Shown: positions 1-8,621 of the stretch, piece by piece
Layout: the number at the start of each line of letters is the position of its first letter
Numbering within the stretch: the stretch's first letter is position 1
Assembly: GCF_023073415.1 (NCBI RefSeq)
Contig: NZ_JADPJL010000001.1
Coordinates: forward strand, 124,001 to 188,000
Direction of reading: 5' to 3'
Length of the DNA stretch: 64,000 nucleotides
Origin: Bradyrhizobium sp. 190
GTDB lineage: Bacteria > Pseudomonadota > Alphaproteobacteria > Rhizobiales > Xanthobacteraceae
Notes under the pieces: generated by a model
What the model was told of the DNA's origin: nothing
The model's database searches: none
Seen by the model: the letters and a program-made list of their open reading frames with translations, nothing else
Position numbers and translations under genes: made by a program

Positions 1-911
1 TGGTCGTCCGAGCGGGCATAGAACAGCCCCTTGCGGGCCTTGCCGTTGGTGTACCAGCTCACGTGATAGGTGCCCGCAGCCGAGATCGAAAGACTTGGAC
101 CATGATGCGGGCAGGCCGAAATCTGCCAATCGTCATTGCTGACGCGGCGAACCTCGCTTGGCGTGGCCGGATCGGCGAACGTCATGACCGCGTGATCCCG
201 CACACCGCCTTCGAAGATGTTCCTGAACACGACCACAGGACGGCCGGGGCCTGCGAATGCCAGACCAAGCCGGCAGCACTCGCAGGTGTTGTCGCTCGCC
301 AAACGCGCTTCGGAGTAAGTCGCGCCGCCATCCTTCGACGATGCGAAGAACAACCCTGCGCCTTCGTATTTCTTGCCGTCCTGCTGCGCGGGTACCCGGT
401 TGCGCTTGTCGATCCAAGCCGCAAACACCGAGCCATCAGCATCGAGGCCGAGCGCCGCGAAACGCTGGCTCTCGTTACTCGCGGTGATAGGCTGCAACTC
501 GGCAAAGCTTTGACCGCCGTCGATCGACCGGGTAGCGAGCACTTGGCCATTGAACGCCTTGTCCCTGAAGATCGAAAACGCCAGCGCGACGCCGCCGTTT
601 TTCTCGACGACGATCTGGGGACGCGCATCCGGGCCCCAGTCGAGCTTGAGCTTTTCCTTGGTTACCTGAACCGGCGTCGAAAAGCTGCGTCCCTGATCCT
701 TCGAACTCGCTACCGATATCTGGCCCCCCGCCATCCAGGCGAGCCACAGCGTGCCATCTGGCGCGAAGGCCGGCGTCACCTTCGACGCGCAGCGCAACGC
801 GACCTCCTCACACGCCGCTTCCGAGGCATGCTGATGATGGCTCATTTGCGCTTGCGCTGCGGTTTGGCAAAGCGAGAAGGCGAGCGTCGCGAGCAGGCTC
901 ATTCGCAGCAT
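1..911 (-). CDS. Sialidase-like (BNR/Asp-box) exported protein, C-terminus off the window edge
   Basis: Reading the minus strand from ATG at 911 gives an open frame of about 303 codons to the window edge, so the C-terminus is missing. The start has a good upstream AGGAGGAG. The N-terminus (MLRMSLLATLAFSLCQTAAQA) is a signal peptide, followed by a His-rich stretch (MSHHQHAS). At least three Asp-box type motifs are visible (SSKDQGRSF, TRSIDGGQSF, ASSKDGGATY), which mark sialidase-type beta-propellers, and there is a Cys cluster CECCR. Such domains are often annotated exo-alpha-sialidase without proof of activity. It lies 29 bp downstream of the TonB receptor on the same strand, so it probably serves the same uptake system. 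Sialidase activity is unproven. Confidence 0.75.
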   Translation of the reverse strand, partial: MLRMSLLATLAFSLCQTAAQAQMSHHQHASEAACEEVALRCASKVTPAFAPDGTLWLAWMAGGQISVASSKDQGRSFSTPVQVTKEKLKLDWGPDARPQIVVEKNGGVALAFSIFRDKAFNGQVLATRSIDGGQSFAELQPITASNESQRFAALGLDADGSVFAAWIDKRNRVPAQQDGKKYEGAGLFFASSKDGGATYSEARLASDNTCECCRLGLAFAGPGRPVVVFRNIFEGGVRDHAVMTFADPATPSEVRRVSNDDWQISACPHHGPSLSISAAGTYHVSWYTNGKARKGLFYARSDD

Positions 912-940
912 GGCTTTACTCCTCCTGCAGTGTTGTCCGG

Positions 941-3319
941 TCATTTGAACGCCAGCTTCATTCCGGCAATGAATGCGCGCGGCGAGCCGGCGTAGATCGA
1001 GCCGGTCGTGCTGAGACCTTGAAGGCCGACCGCGCTGACCGAATTGCCGATGTTGTTGGCAGACGCAACGTAGGTCCGGTCGAACACGTTCCTGACTTCG
1101 ACATACATGCTCAACGACTTGAAGTAGTCGGATTGGAGGTCCGTCTTGTAGTGGACGTTGAGATTGACCAGTTCGTAGCCGGGCGCCTTCTGCAAATTGG
1201 CGTTGTCCATGTAGAACGAATCCTTCCACTGAACCTCGACAAACGCCCCGAGCCCTGCAAGCGGCCCCCACATCTGCTCATAACCAAGACGCGCCGTCAG
1301 TTCGTGCGGCGAGATACCAGGGATCTTGTTGCCCGCGCGGTTGAAGCTGAAGACCGTCCCGCCTGCGCCCTGGCTTCTAAGGTCTTCGGTATATTCGGTG
1401 TAGTACTGATCGAGATAGGTATAGGCCGCGGTGAAGCGCCAGCCGGGATAGAATTTCCAGTCAGCGGCCAGCTCCACGCCGCGATGCTCGGATCGCGGCG
1501 CGTTGAACATGTAACTGACGCCGGCCGTGCGTGTCGCCTGGCTCACCAGTTCGTTGCGGAAGAACTCATAGAAGCCGGTCGCACTGAACTTGAGCGCGCT
1601 GTTTGGCGTCCAGTCGAAGCCGAGATCGTAGCCGAGGTTTTGTTGCGCCTGGAGTTGCGTGTTATTGCCGGGTGTACCGTCCGAAAGGACGAAGAGATTT
1701 CCGATCTGCGGCGTGCCGTATCCGGTGGCAACACGCCCGCGGAACTGCCACTCGGGATTCAGCTTGTAGAGCAGCGCCAGCTCGGGCGCGGTGTTCTGGA
1801 ATTGCCGGTCGGCAGTCGTCGGAATGATCGTCGGGTTCGGAACCGGCGATGTCCCGTAATTGTAGGCCGTATTGATTCCCTTCAGATGCGTCGCTTCCCA
1901 GCCGATCCCGGCGATGGCGGTCAATTGCGGCGTCAGCTTCAATTCCTCGCGCGCGCGAACGCCGTAGTTCGTGGTCTCGCTCCAGGTATTGCTCTGCAGC
2001 CTGCCCAGCGTGGCGTTGCCGCCCGGCATCACGAATCTCGAGTCGCTCGACGCTGTCAGCGTATTGTAGAAGGCACCGAAATAGGTGGTGGATTCCAAGC
2101 CGAGAATTTCGCCGCGCTTGGTGACGTCGCTCATGTAATTGTACGACGGAAAATCGCCGATCGCGCTGGTGCCTCCGGTCGGCTGGCTGATGTTCCGATC
2201 GTCAAACACGAACTGGTTGCGCCAGGTCGTCGTGTTGTCGAAATCGTGCTCCCATCGCCCGCCGACGATCGTTCGCCTGTCGTCGCGGCCAAGGCCCGCC
2301 TGAGTAGCGGTGTGGGATGTCGTTGCGCCATTAAAGCCATTGTTGAACAATGGCACCACCGGGCATCCGAGCGCGGCGGTCGTACCCGTCGTGCAGCCCT
2401 GCTGGAACGGATTCTGATAATACTGGCTGAGCGTCTGGCGGAGCGGCAGCCTTGTATCGAGATTGTTGTTGATGAACTTGACCGTAAACCGGTCGTCGGG
2501 CGTCACCTGTAACGTGCCTAAAAAATTCACCGTCTGGGTATTGAACCAGCTATTGCCGATGAACCCGTCGCCGCGCGCATCGCTGGCGAACAGCGAGCCC
2601 TCGAAATTGCCGACCTTCCTGCCGTAAGTTAGATAGTTGTTGAGGTAGCCAAAACTGCCGCCATCGACGCCATACTCGGCGCCGTCGATCGTGCCGCCCG
2701 GGCGGGTGCGAAAGTTTAGCGCGCCACCGGTCGCGTAATTGCCATAGAGCGCCGACGATGGCCCCCGGATGACGTCGATCGCGCCATAGGCACGCGGATC
2801 GATCAGGTCGCTGCGGGACAGCCCGTCCGGTTGCGTGACCGGGAAGCCGTCGTCGAAGATTACGAGATTGCGGATGCCAAAACCGTTGCGGGCGTTGGAG
2901 CCGCGAATCGAGATGCCGATATCGCGCGGACCGTTGCCCTGCTTCACCGAGATGCCGGGGCTCTCGCGCAGCACGTCGGCCACGGAGAACGCCGGCCGGT
3001 TGTCAAACTGGCTGCGATCGATGGTCGTCTCGGTCTGGCCATTGGGCGCCTGGTAAAGCAGCGCGCGCGCCACGCTCGGCGTAATGCCCGCGGTTAGCGA
3101 CGCGGAAGGCGCGGGGTTGGCCGAAGGCGGCCTCGCCTGCGTCCGGGCGGACGAGCGAACGGCCGGCCTTCGGGCCGCGGGTCTGGCGGCCGTTGCGCGC
3201 GGCGCCTCGACGGTCACCGCCGGCAACGCCGTCTGGGCCTCTGCGGTCGACGGCGCAAGGGTGAGCGCGCTGCCGAGCACAAGCAGGCTCGCGCCACCCA
3301 AGGCATGATAACGATACAT
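941..3319 (-). CDS. TonB-dependent outer-membrane receptor
   Basis: A 792-residue receptor with a signal peptide ending near AEAQ (residue 29) and a TonB-box-like segment PAVTVEA (about 34-40). An Ala/Pro/Arg-rich linker follows, then a plug domain (about 95-220, with ADVLRESPGISV and VIRGPSSALYGNYATGG), and the rest is a 22-strand-type barrel rich in aromatic/Asn strands. Receptors of this class import metal chelates, cobalamin or other scarce ligands using TonB energy. The substrate is not readable from the sequence. It sits between a DUF2946 protein upstream and a sialidase-like protein downstream on the same strand, which I take as one operon. The metal-type DUF2946 partner suggests a metal ligand, as inference only. 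The last residue is Lys rather than the usual Phe. Confidence 0.9.
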   Translation of the reverse strand: MYRYHALGGASLLVLGSALTLAPSTAEAQTALPAVTVEAPRATAARPAARRPAVRSSARTQARPPSANPAPSASLTAGITPSVARALLYQAPNGQTETTIDRSQFDNRPAFSVADVLRESPGISVKQGNGPRDIGISIRGSNARNGFGIRNLVIFDDGFPVTQPDGLSRSDLIDPRAYGAIDVIRGPSSALYGNYATGGALNFRTRPGGTIDGAEYGVDGGSFGYLNNYLTYGRKVGNFEGSLFASDARGDGFIGNSWFNTQTVNFLGTLQVTPDDRFTVKFINNNLDTRLPLRQTLSQYYQNPFQQGCTTGTTAALGCPVVPLFNNGFNGATTSHTATQAGLGRDDRRTIVGGRWEHDFDNTTTWRNQFVFDDRNISQPTGGTSAIGDFPSYNYMSDVTKRGEILGLESTTYFGAFYNTLTASSDSRFVMPGGNATLGRLQSNTWSETTNYGVRAREELKLTPQLTAIAGIGWEATHLKGINTAYNYGTSPVPNPTIIPTTADRQFQNTAPELALLYKLNPEWQFRGRVATGYGTPQIGNLFVLSDGTPGNNTQLQAQQNLGYDLGFDWTPNSALKFSATGFYEFFRNELVSQATRTAGVSYMFNAPRSEHRGVELAADWKFYPGWRFTAAYTYLDQYYTEYTEDLRSQGAGGTVFSFNRAGNKIPGISPHELTARLGYEQMWGPLAGLGAFVEVQWKDSFYMDNANLQKAPGYELVNLNVHYKTDLQSDYFKSLSMYVEVRNVFDRTYVASANNIGNSVSAVGLQGLSTTGSIYAGSPRAFIAGMKLAFK

Positions 3320-3412
3320 AAGATATTCCTGACGCCAGCTCTTTGGCCGGCTTCAATGACTGCACCAACCGGCACGGCAGTCGCCGCACCGATCATTGGG
3401 TGTTCCAGGTCG

Positions 3413-3784
3413 TCAGGAAATGGCGGGAGGCGCGCGCGCCTGCGCGTGTGAACCGGCGCGAGCGTTCGTCAGCCGGAAGGCAAAATCGAACCAGGCCACC
3501 TGCTCGGCAACCCGCTCGACGGCGATCGCCGCAGTCTGCGGTACATCGACCGGCGCGCCGGTGTGCAGCACGCTGCAAACCGAACAGCATCCATCATGAG
3601 CGCGGTGGCCGGCTGGGTCGGTCTGCCCTGCACCGGGCGCACCATTGCCGTGGCAGATGACGGCGCCGGCGAGCGGATCGGAGGCCACGATGCTCGCCGC
3701 CCAGCATGCGCCGATCGGTGCAAAAATCTGCACCACCAGAGCAATCAGGACAATTGGCAGAAAATTCTTCAACCGCCGGCGCAT
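3413..3784 (-). CDS. DUF2946-type small exported Cys/His protein
   Basis: A 123-residue protein with an N-terminal hydrophobic segment (residues 9-30, signal or anchor) and a Cys/His-rich middle (ICHGNG, then HDGCCSVCSVLH). This is the layout of the DUF2946 family, whose members are small and commonly sit beside TonB receptors and copper-related genes. It is the first gene of the minus-strand group, 93 bp upstream of the TonB receptor. The CxxC and His residues look suited to binding a metal ion, but this is inference. The basic C-terminal tail looks unstructured. I am fairly sure it is real; the function is unknown. Confidence 0.7.
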   Translation of the reverse strand: MRRRLKNFLPIVLIALVVQIFAPIGACWAASIVASDPLAGAVICHGNGAPGAGQTDPAGHRAHDGCCSVCSVLHTGAPVDVPQTAAIAVERVAEQVAWFDFAFRLTNARAGSHAQARAPPAIS

Positions 3785-4196
3785 CGCAAACCCATCCGCT
3801 TCGAACCTTAATCACCATGAGAGTCCGAAGTCGAGATCAGGTTCCCGGAAGTATGTTGCCGTTCCAAGGAGAGAAGCTGGCAAAAAACGATGCGTTTTGC
3901 AGCTTTTGAAGGGCGCCCTACTCCGATACCAAGCCTCGGGGGTATTGCAGCTAAATCCACAACCATCAGTAGTAACTTCCCAATCATTTCGCAGATTGCT
4001 GGAATTTTGAACAAACGTTGCCGAAAATGGTGACAAGACGAAAAAGATGGTCTACCAATTCAGGCTCAGGCTGGCCGAGAGGTTTAGCTTGGTGGTCCAA
4101 GTCTCGGGAGGAGCCCTGACGCGCACAAGCAGCGTCGCCTCGACAATCAAGAGCAAATCTAAATTTTCGGGGAAATTAAGGGTCGACACAATTTTT
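3785..4196. other. Intergenic region with no credible protein gene; possible leader or small RNA
   Basis: About 410 bases between the divergent DUF2946 and globin genes. Short frames here have no family resemblance and no convincing ribosome site. It must hold the promoter of the minus-strand operon. It ends in a strong plus-strand terminator (4197-4228) with no gene upstream of it on that strand, so a small RNA or an attenuated leader is possible. Confidence 0.4.
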
Positions 4197-4228
4197 GAGC
4201 AGGGCTTGGCGCCCTGCTCTTTTTTTTC
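4197..4228 (+). terminator. Strong intrinsic terminator upstream of the globin gene
   Basis: Nine-base arms GAGCAGGGC and GCCCTGCTC with a five-base loop, followed by a run of nine T. No plus-strand gene precedes it. A weaker hairpin (AGACGT/ACGTCT, 4231-4255) follows before the globin start. Confidence 0.85.
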
Positions 4229-4276
4229 GAGACGTTTCTTTTTGCGAGACGTCTTTTCCGACGATCGCAAGCGGCA

Positions 4277-4696
4277 ATGATGGCATCGTCAAATCCGATC
4301 GAGCGAAGTTTTGAACTAGCCGCCGAGCGTTGCGAGGATTTGACGCCGCTGGTCTATCGTCGCTTGTTCGACGCGCATCCCGAAGCGCGGACGATGTTCC
4401 GCACCGAGGGCAGCGAACTTGTCCAGGGTTCGATGCTGGCGTTGACGATCGACGCCATTCTGGATTTTGCCGGCGAACGCACCGGTCATTTCCGCCTGAT
4501 CATCTCAGAGGTTTCCTCGCACGACGCCTACGGCACGCCGAACGACTTGTTCGTCGCGTTCTTCGGCATCATCGCGCAGACGCTGCGCGACATCATCGGA
4601 GCGGACTGGTCGGACGAAATCGATGCGGCGTGGCGAACATTGCTCGGCGAGATCGAAGGTCTCGTTGCAGCGCAGTGTGAAATTGCCAGCCCCTGA
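4277..4696 (+). CDS. Single-domain globin
   Basis: A 139-residue all-helical protein of normal single-domain globin length. His82 in the pattern SSHDAYGTPNDLF fits the proximal haem ligand (H-x2-YG pattern of the flavohaemoglobin-type F helix). The segment ending in DEIDAAWRTLLGEIE resembles the H helix with the usual A-W. Members of this family bind O2 or NO. No reductase domain follows, so it would need a partner for NO detoxification. Two adjacent ATGs (4277, 4280) are possible starts, with GCAAGCGG upstream as a poor ribosome site. A strong terminator ends 48 bp before the start, hinting at attenuation or an upstream RNA. Confidence 0.8.
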   Translation: MMASSNPIERSFELAAERCEDLTPLVYRRLFDAHPEARTMFRTEGSELVQGSMLALTIDAILDFAGERTGHFRLIISEVSSHDAYGTPNDLFVAFFGIIAQTLRDIIGADWSDEIDAAWRTLLGEIEGLVAAQCEIASP

Positions 4697-4852
4697 CCGC
4701 GGCCTATCAGCCACAAAGATTAGTGAGACGTCATTGTTGCCGGCATCGGGCCAACCGGTGGCGCAAATGCGCCGAGTGTGAAAGACTGCCTCAATCCGCG
4801 GTGCGTGCAATCGACGCCGTCGGTAATAAAATGACAAACGAGGGAGCGAGCA

Positions 4853-5872
4853 ATGTCCGGGACTGAGAAATCCTCTACGACAAGGCGTAATCTTCTTCAG
4901 ACAGCGGCGGCGGCTGGCGCATCCACCGCCCTGCTCGGCGGGTTGGGCATCAACCCGGCGCTGGCGGCAGCCGCACGTTCGGAGAAACCGCTGAAGGCGG
5001 CGTTCTCCAATGCGGGCCTGCAGGCCACCTGGTGCGCGCAGGGCAAGCAGGCGGCGGAATGGTGGGGCAAGCTGTTCAACGTCGAGGTTACCTGGTTCGA
5101 CGGCCAGCTCGACGCGGTCAAGCAGCGCGCCGCGATCGACAACATGGCCTCGCAGAAATGGGATTTCGTCGCCATCCAGGCGTTCGGCATCGGCACACTG
5201 ACCCAGCCGGTGCAGAAGATGATCGATGCCGGCATTCCCGTGATCGACATGGACACGCTGATTGCGCCGCTCGACCAGATCAAGGTTCATTCGTTCCTGG
5301 CGCCCGACAATGAATTCATGGGCGCTTCGGTGACGCAGGCGCTTTGCAACGCGATGGGTGGCAAGGGCAAGATCATCATGACCCAAGGCGCGCTCGGCCA
5401 TACCGGCGCACAGGGCCGCGCCAAGGGTTTCAACACCGTCGTGAAGCAATTCCCGAACATCGAGGTGCTCGACACCCAGCCCGCGGACTGGGACGTCTCG
5501 AAGACGGCGCGGCTGTGGGAGACCTATCTGACAAAGCACCCGCAGATCGATGCGGCCTTCTTCCACAATGACGACATGGCGCTGGCCGCCTACAACATCA
5601 TGAAGGCGCGCAACCGCACCAACATCCTGATCGGCGGCGTCGACGCCATGCCGCCAGCGATCCAGGCAGTGAGCGAAGGCCGCATGTTCGCGACCGTCCG
5701 CAATCCCTCCTGCCGCATCCATGGCGGCGCCATCGTCGCCGGCGTCGCCGCGGTGACCGCGGGCGAGAAGAGCGGACAGGGTATCCCGAAGCACGTGATC
5801 ACGGATGGCCCGGTGGTGACGAAAGCCAACGCGGCCGGCATGCAATGGATGGAGGATCACTTCCTGATCTGA
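4853..5872 (+). CDS. Sugar-type ABC transporter substrate-binding protein (Tat-exported)
   Basis: 339 residues. The N-terminus has a twin-arginine motif (TTRRNLLQ, Arg11-Arg12), a hydrophobic stretch and an ALA cleavage site near residue 40, so it should be exported folded by Tat. The mature part is a periplasmic binding protein of the ribose/RbsB family (two Rossmann-like lobes, with FFHNDDMALAAYNIMKA and an IGGVDAMPPAIQAV hinge). GAGGGAGCG precedes the start. It is the first gene of a three-gene importer; the ATPase follows after 6 bp. Substrate unknown; a pentose, polyol or methylthioribose are possibilities. Confidence 0.88.
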   Translation: MSGTEKSSTTRRNLLQTAAAAGASTALLGGLGINPALAAAARSEKPLKAAFSNAGLQATWCAQGKQAAEWWGKLFNVEVTWFDGQLDAVKQRAAIDNMASQKWDFVAIQAFGIGTLTQPVQKMIDAGIPVIDMDTLIAPLDQIKVHSFLAPDNEFMGASVTQALCNAMGGKGKIIMTQGALGHTGAQGRAKGFNTVVKQFPNIEVLDTQPADWDVSKTARLWETYLTKHPQIDAAFFHNDDMALAAYNIMKARNRTNILIGGVDAMPPAIQAVSEGRMFATVRNPSCRIHGGAIVAGVAAVTAGEKSGQGIPKHVITDGPVVTKANAAGMQWMEDHFLI

Positions 5873-5878
5873 ACCAGC

Positions 5879-7381
5879 ATGTCCAGGGGACAGCAGCCCA
5901 TCCTCGAACTGCACGACATCACGAAGGCCTTCGGCGGCGTCGAAGCCCTTCGTGGAGTCGACTTCGCGCTGACCGCCGGCGAGATCCATGGTCTCGTCGG
6001 CGAGAACGGCGCGGGGAAAAGCACGCTGATGAAGATCATCGCCGGCGTGCATGCGGATTTTTCCGGCCGGTTCGTGCTGGACGGAAGGGAGACCCGATTT
6101 CGATCGGTGCGCGACGCGCACGCGGCCGGGATCGCGATGGTTCATCAGGAACTCAGCGTGGCGCCTGATCTAACGGTGGCGGAGAACGTGTTTCTCGGCA
6201 ACCAGCCGACCAACCGCGTAGGTCTGGTGCAATGGCGGCGCATGGCGCGCGAGGCCGGCGAGCAGCTCAAGAGGTTCGGCATCGACGTCGATCCGATGTC
6301 GCGGCTCGGCGACCTCCCGATCGGACTGCAGCAGCTGATCGAGATCGCCCGCGTGCTGTTCTCGGGCGCCCGCATCATCATTCTCGATGAGCCGACCTCG
6401 GCGCTGTCGCCGCCGGAAGTGGAACGCCTGTTCGCGACGCTGAAGCGTTTGCGCGACGAAGGCACCAGCATCGTCTTCATTTCGCATTTCATCGAGGACA
6501 TCCTGCGCGTCTCCGACACCGTGACCGTGTTCCGCAACGGCAGGAAGGTCGCGGAAACCGCCGCGTCGGAGACGAGCAAGCCGGCCCTGATCGAGGCGAT
6601 GATCGGCAAGGGCCGCGAGGCCCTGGAGGAGACCTACACCCACGACATCATGCTGCCGCCGCCGACCGATCAGCCAGTGGTGCTGAACGCAAACGGGCTG
6701 ACGCTGGCGGGCCGCCTGCGCGAGGTTTCGTTCGAGGCCCGCGCCGGCGAGGTGCTCGGCATCTACGGCTTCATGGGATGCGGGCAGCTCGAGCTGGCGC
6801 GAATCCTGTTCGGCAAAATAAAGCCCGACCTCGGCACGCTCGCGGTCGCAGGCAACCAAAAGGCCTTCCGCAGCACGGCGGATGCCAGGCGTTCCGGGAT
6901 CGCCTTCGTTCCCGAGAGTCGCCGCGACATGCTGTTCCTGCAGGAGCCGGTCTACAAGAACGTCTCGATCAGCATCCTCGATCGCATCTCGTCATTGCTG
7001 CTCAAGCCGTCTCGCGAGCGAGCGATCGCCAATCGACAGGTCGAGCAGTTGCGGATCCGGCCCGCGGCCGTCGATCTCGACCTCGGCATGCTGTCGGGCG
7101 GCAATCAGCAGAAGGTGGCGCTGGCGAAATGGCTGAGCTATCCGCCGCGGCTGTTGGTGCTGTGCGAGCCGACCCGCGGCATGGATGTCGGCGCCAAGAA
7201 CGACGTCATCCACATCGTCAGGGATCTACGCGCAAAAGGACTCGCCATCATCGTGCTCTCCACCGAGCCGGAGACGGTGCTGTCGCTCGCCGACCGCGTC
7301 ATCGTGCTCAAGCGCGGCGCTGTCGTGCGGGAGTTTGCCAACGAACAGATCAGCAAGGACCGCCTCCTGGAAGCGGCGTGA
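5879..7381 (+). CDS. Sugar-type ABC transporter ATP-binding protein (tandem ATPase)
   Basis: 500 residues, the normal size of RbsA/XylG/MglA-type tandem ATPases. Domain 1 has Walker A GENGAGKST (41-49), Q-loop MVHQELSVAP and Walker B IIILDEPTSAL. Domain 2 has the usual degenerate P-loop (GFMGCGQLELAR) and a good signature LSGGNQQKVALAKWL followed by LCEPTRGMDVGAK. So only one of the two sites looks fully competent, as is typical of this family. It energises import by the neighbouring permease and Tat-exported binding protein. Six bp separate it from the binding-protein stop, so translation is probably coupled. Confidence 0.92.
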   Translation: MSRGQQPILELHDITKAFGGVEALRGVDFALTAGEIHGLVGENGAGKSTLMKIIAGVHADFSGRFVLDGRETRFRSVRDAHAAGIAMVHQELSVAPDLTVAENVFLGNQPTNRVGLVQWRRMAREAGEQLKRFGIDVDPMSRLGDLPIGLQQLIEIARVLFSGARIIILDEPTSALSPPEVERLFATLKRLRDEGTSIVFISHFIEDILRVSDTVTVFRNGRKVAETAASETSKPALIEAMIGKGREALEETYTHDIMLPPPTDQPVVLNANGLTLAGRLREVSFEARAGEVLGIYGFMGCGQLELARILFGKIKPDLGTLAVAGNQKAFRSTADARRSGIAFVPESRRDMLFLQEPVYKNVSISILDRISSLLLKPSRERAIANRQVEQLRIRPAAVDLDLGMLSGGNQQKVALAKWLSYPPRLLVLCEPTRGMDVGAKNDVIHIVRDLRAKGLAIIVLSTEPETVLSLADRVIVLKRGAVVREFANEQISKDRLLEAA

Positions 7382-7391
7382 GGAGACCGAC

Positions 7392-8426
7392 ATGACTTCA
7401 GGTGAAAGCGTGACAGTCGCCGCAGATCGGAAACGGCCTCGCGGGCTCGCCGCGATGCTGCGCTCCCAGATGCGCAACATCGCGCCGTTCCTGACGCTGA
7501 TCTGCCTGTTCAGCTTCTTCGCGGTCGCCAGCCCATCCTTTGCGACGCTGGACAATTTCGGCAACATCCTGACCCAGATTTCGGTCACCGGCATCATCGC
7601 CGTCGGCCTCACCTTCGTGATCCTGTGCGCCGAAATCGATCTGTCGGTCGCCGCCATCGCCAACGTCACCGGCATTGCGGTCGCCTATTTCACGCTACAG
7701 GAATCCTACGTCAACATCGCCAACGTCCCGATGCCTGGATGGGCCGCGATCCTGCTGGCGCTGGCGCTTTGCGCCCTGCTCGGCCTCGTCAACGCGTTCG
7801 GGCTGACTGTCATCGGCATCCCGTCCTTCATCATGACGCTGGCGATGATGCAGATCGCGGCCGGCGTCTCGGCGCTATTGGTGCGCGGGCAGATCGCCTA
7901 CAAGGTGCCTCCGCTGGTCACGACGCTCGGATCGACATCGATAGGCGGCATTCCCTGGATCGTGATCGTGGCCGCCCTGATGCTGCTCGGCGGCCATCTG
8001 GTGCTGACCTACACCCGCTTCGGCCGCTACGTTTACATGGTCGGCGGAAACCGCGAGGCGGCGGAATATTCCGGCCTCAACGTCAAGCTGATCCTCGGCA
8101 GCGTCATGGTGATTTCGGCCGTGTGTGCCGGCATTGGCGGCATGCTCGGCGTGGCACATTTCGGCAGCGCGCAGCAGAACGAGTTTGACACGTATCTGCT
8201 GGATTCGATCGCCGCCGTCGTGGTCGGCGGCACCAGCCTCTTTGGCGGACGCGGCGGCATCGGCAACACCATCGTCGGCTTGTTCGTGCTCGGCGTCCTC
8301 AACAACGGACTAGATCACGTCAACATCGACAGTTTTTTGAAGATATTGATCCGCGGCCTGATCCTGCTGGCGGCGCTCATCATCAACGTCTATGCGCAGA
8401 GGTTGAGGGAACGGGCGGCGGAATAG
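7392..8426 (+). CDS. Sugar-type ABC transporter permease
   Basis: Start chosen at ATG 7392 (AGGAGACC just upstream, 10 bp after the ATPase stop); the longer open frame overlaps the ATPase and is not used. 344 residues with about eight to ten hydrophobic segments and the BPD_transp_2 signature region (VVGGTSLFGGRGGIGNTIVG) typical of RbsC-like permeases, which work as homodimers in the inner membrane. It is the last gene of the importer. Downstream lies a repeat and then the convergent methylthioribose kinase gene. Confidence 0.9.
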   Translation: MTSGESVTVAADRKRPRGLAAMLRSQMRNIAPFLTLICLFSFFAVASPSFATLDNFGNILTQISVTGIIAVGLTFVILCAEIDLSVAAIANVTGIAVAYFTLQESYVNIANVPMPGWAAILLALALCALLGLVNAFGLTVIGIPSFIMTLAMMQIAAGVSALLVRGQIAYKVPPLVTTLGSTSIGGIPWIVIVAALMLLGGHLVLTYTRFGRYVYMVGGNREAAEYSGLNVKLILGSVMVISAVCAGIGGMLGVAHFGSAQQNEFDTYLLDSIAAVVVGGTSLFGGRGGIGNTIVGLFVLGVLNNGLDHVNIDSFLKILIRGLILLAALIINVYAQRLRERAAE

Positions 8427-8440
8427 GCCTGCGCTCCCGT

Positions 8441-8597
8441 GTCCCGGACGCGGTGCAGCCAAGGCGATGCATGGCATCGTCCGGCAACGCTGCTCCGCAG
8501 AGCCGGGACCCACCTCAGACTCATCACAGCCATTAGACCCCGGACCAGCAGTGCACCACGCCGCAGCGCGGCGCGCTGCACTGCATCCGGGGAACGC
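8441..8597. repeat. Intergenic repeat, family A copy 1
   Basis: Starts GTCCCGGACGCGGTGCAGC and contains CTGCTCCGCAGAGCCGGGACCC plus a self-complementary part (CAGTGCA/TGCACTG). A related copy lies at 53444-53534. Both sit between a gene end and the 3' end of a convergent gene. Repeats like this are common in Bradyrhizobium intergenic DNA. Confidence 0.75.
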
Positions 8598-8621
8598 CCT
8601 CTCGCAGATGATCTGAAACAA

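Noticed and set aside
1..911. Calling the Asp-box protein a true sialidase
   Set aside because: Asp boxes only show the propeller fold; catalytic Arg triad and Tyr could not be assigned with the C-terminus missing.
4047..4280. 77-codon plus-strand frame before the globin
   Set aside because: It runs through the terminator hairpin and has no ribosome site or homology.
4505..6145. A 546-codon minus-strand frame opposite the globin and ABC genes
   Set aside because: It crosses several well-supported plus-strand genes and has no recognisable domain.
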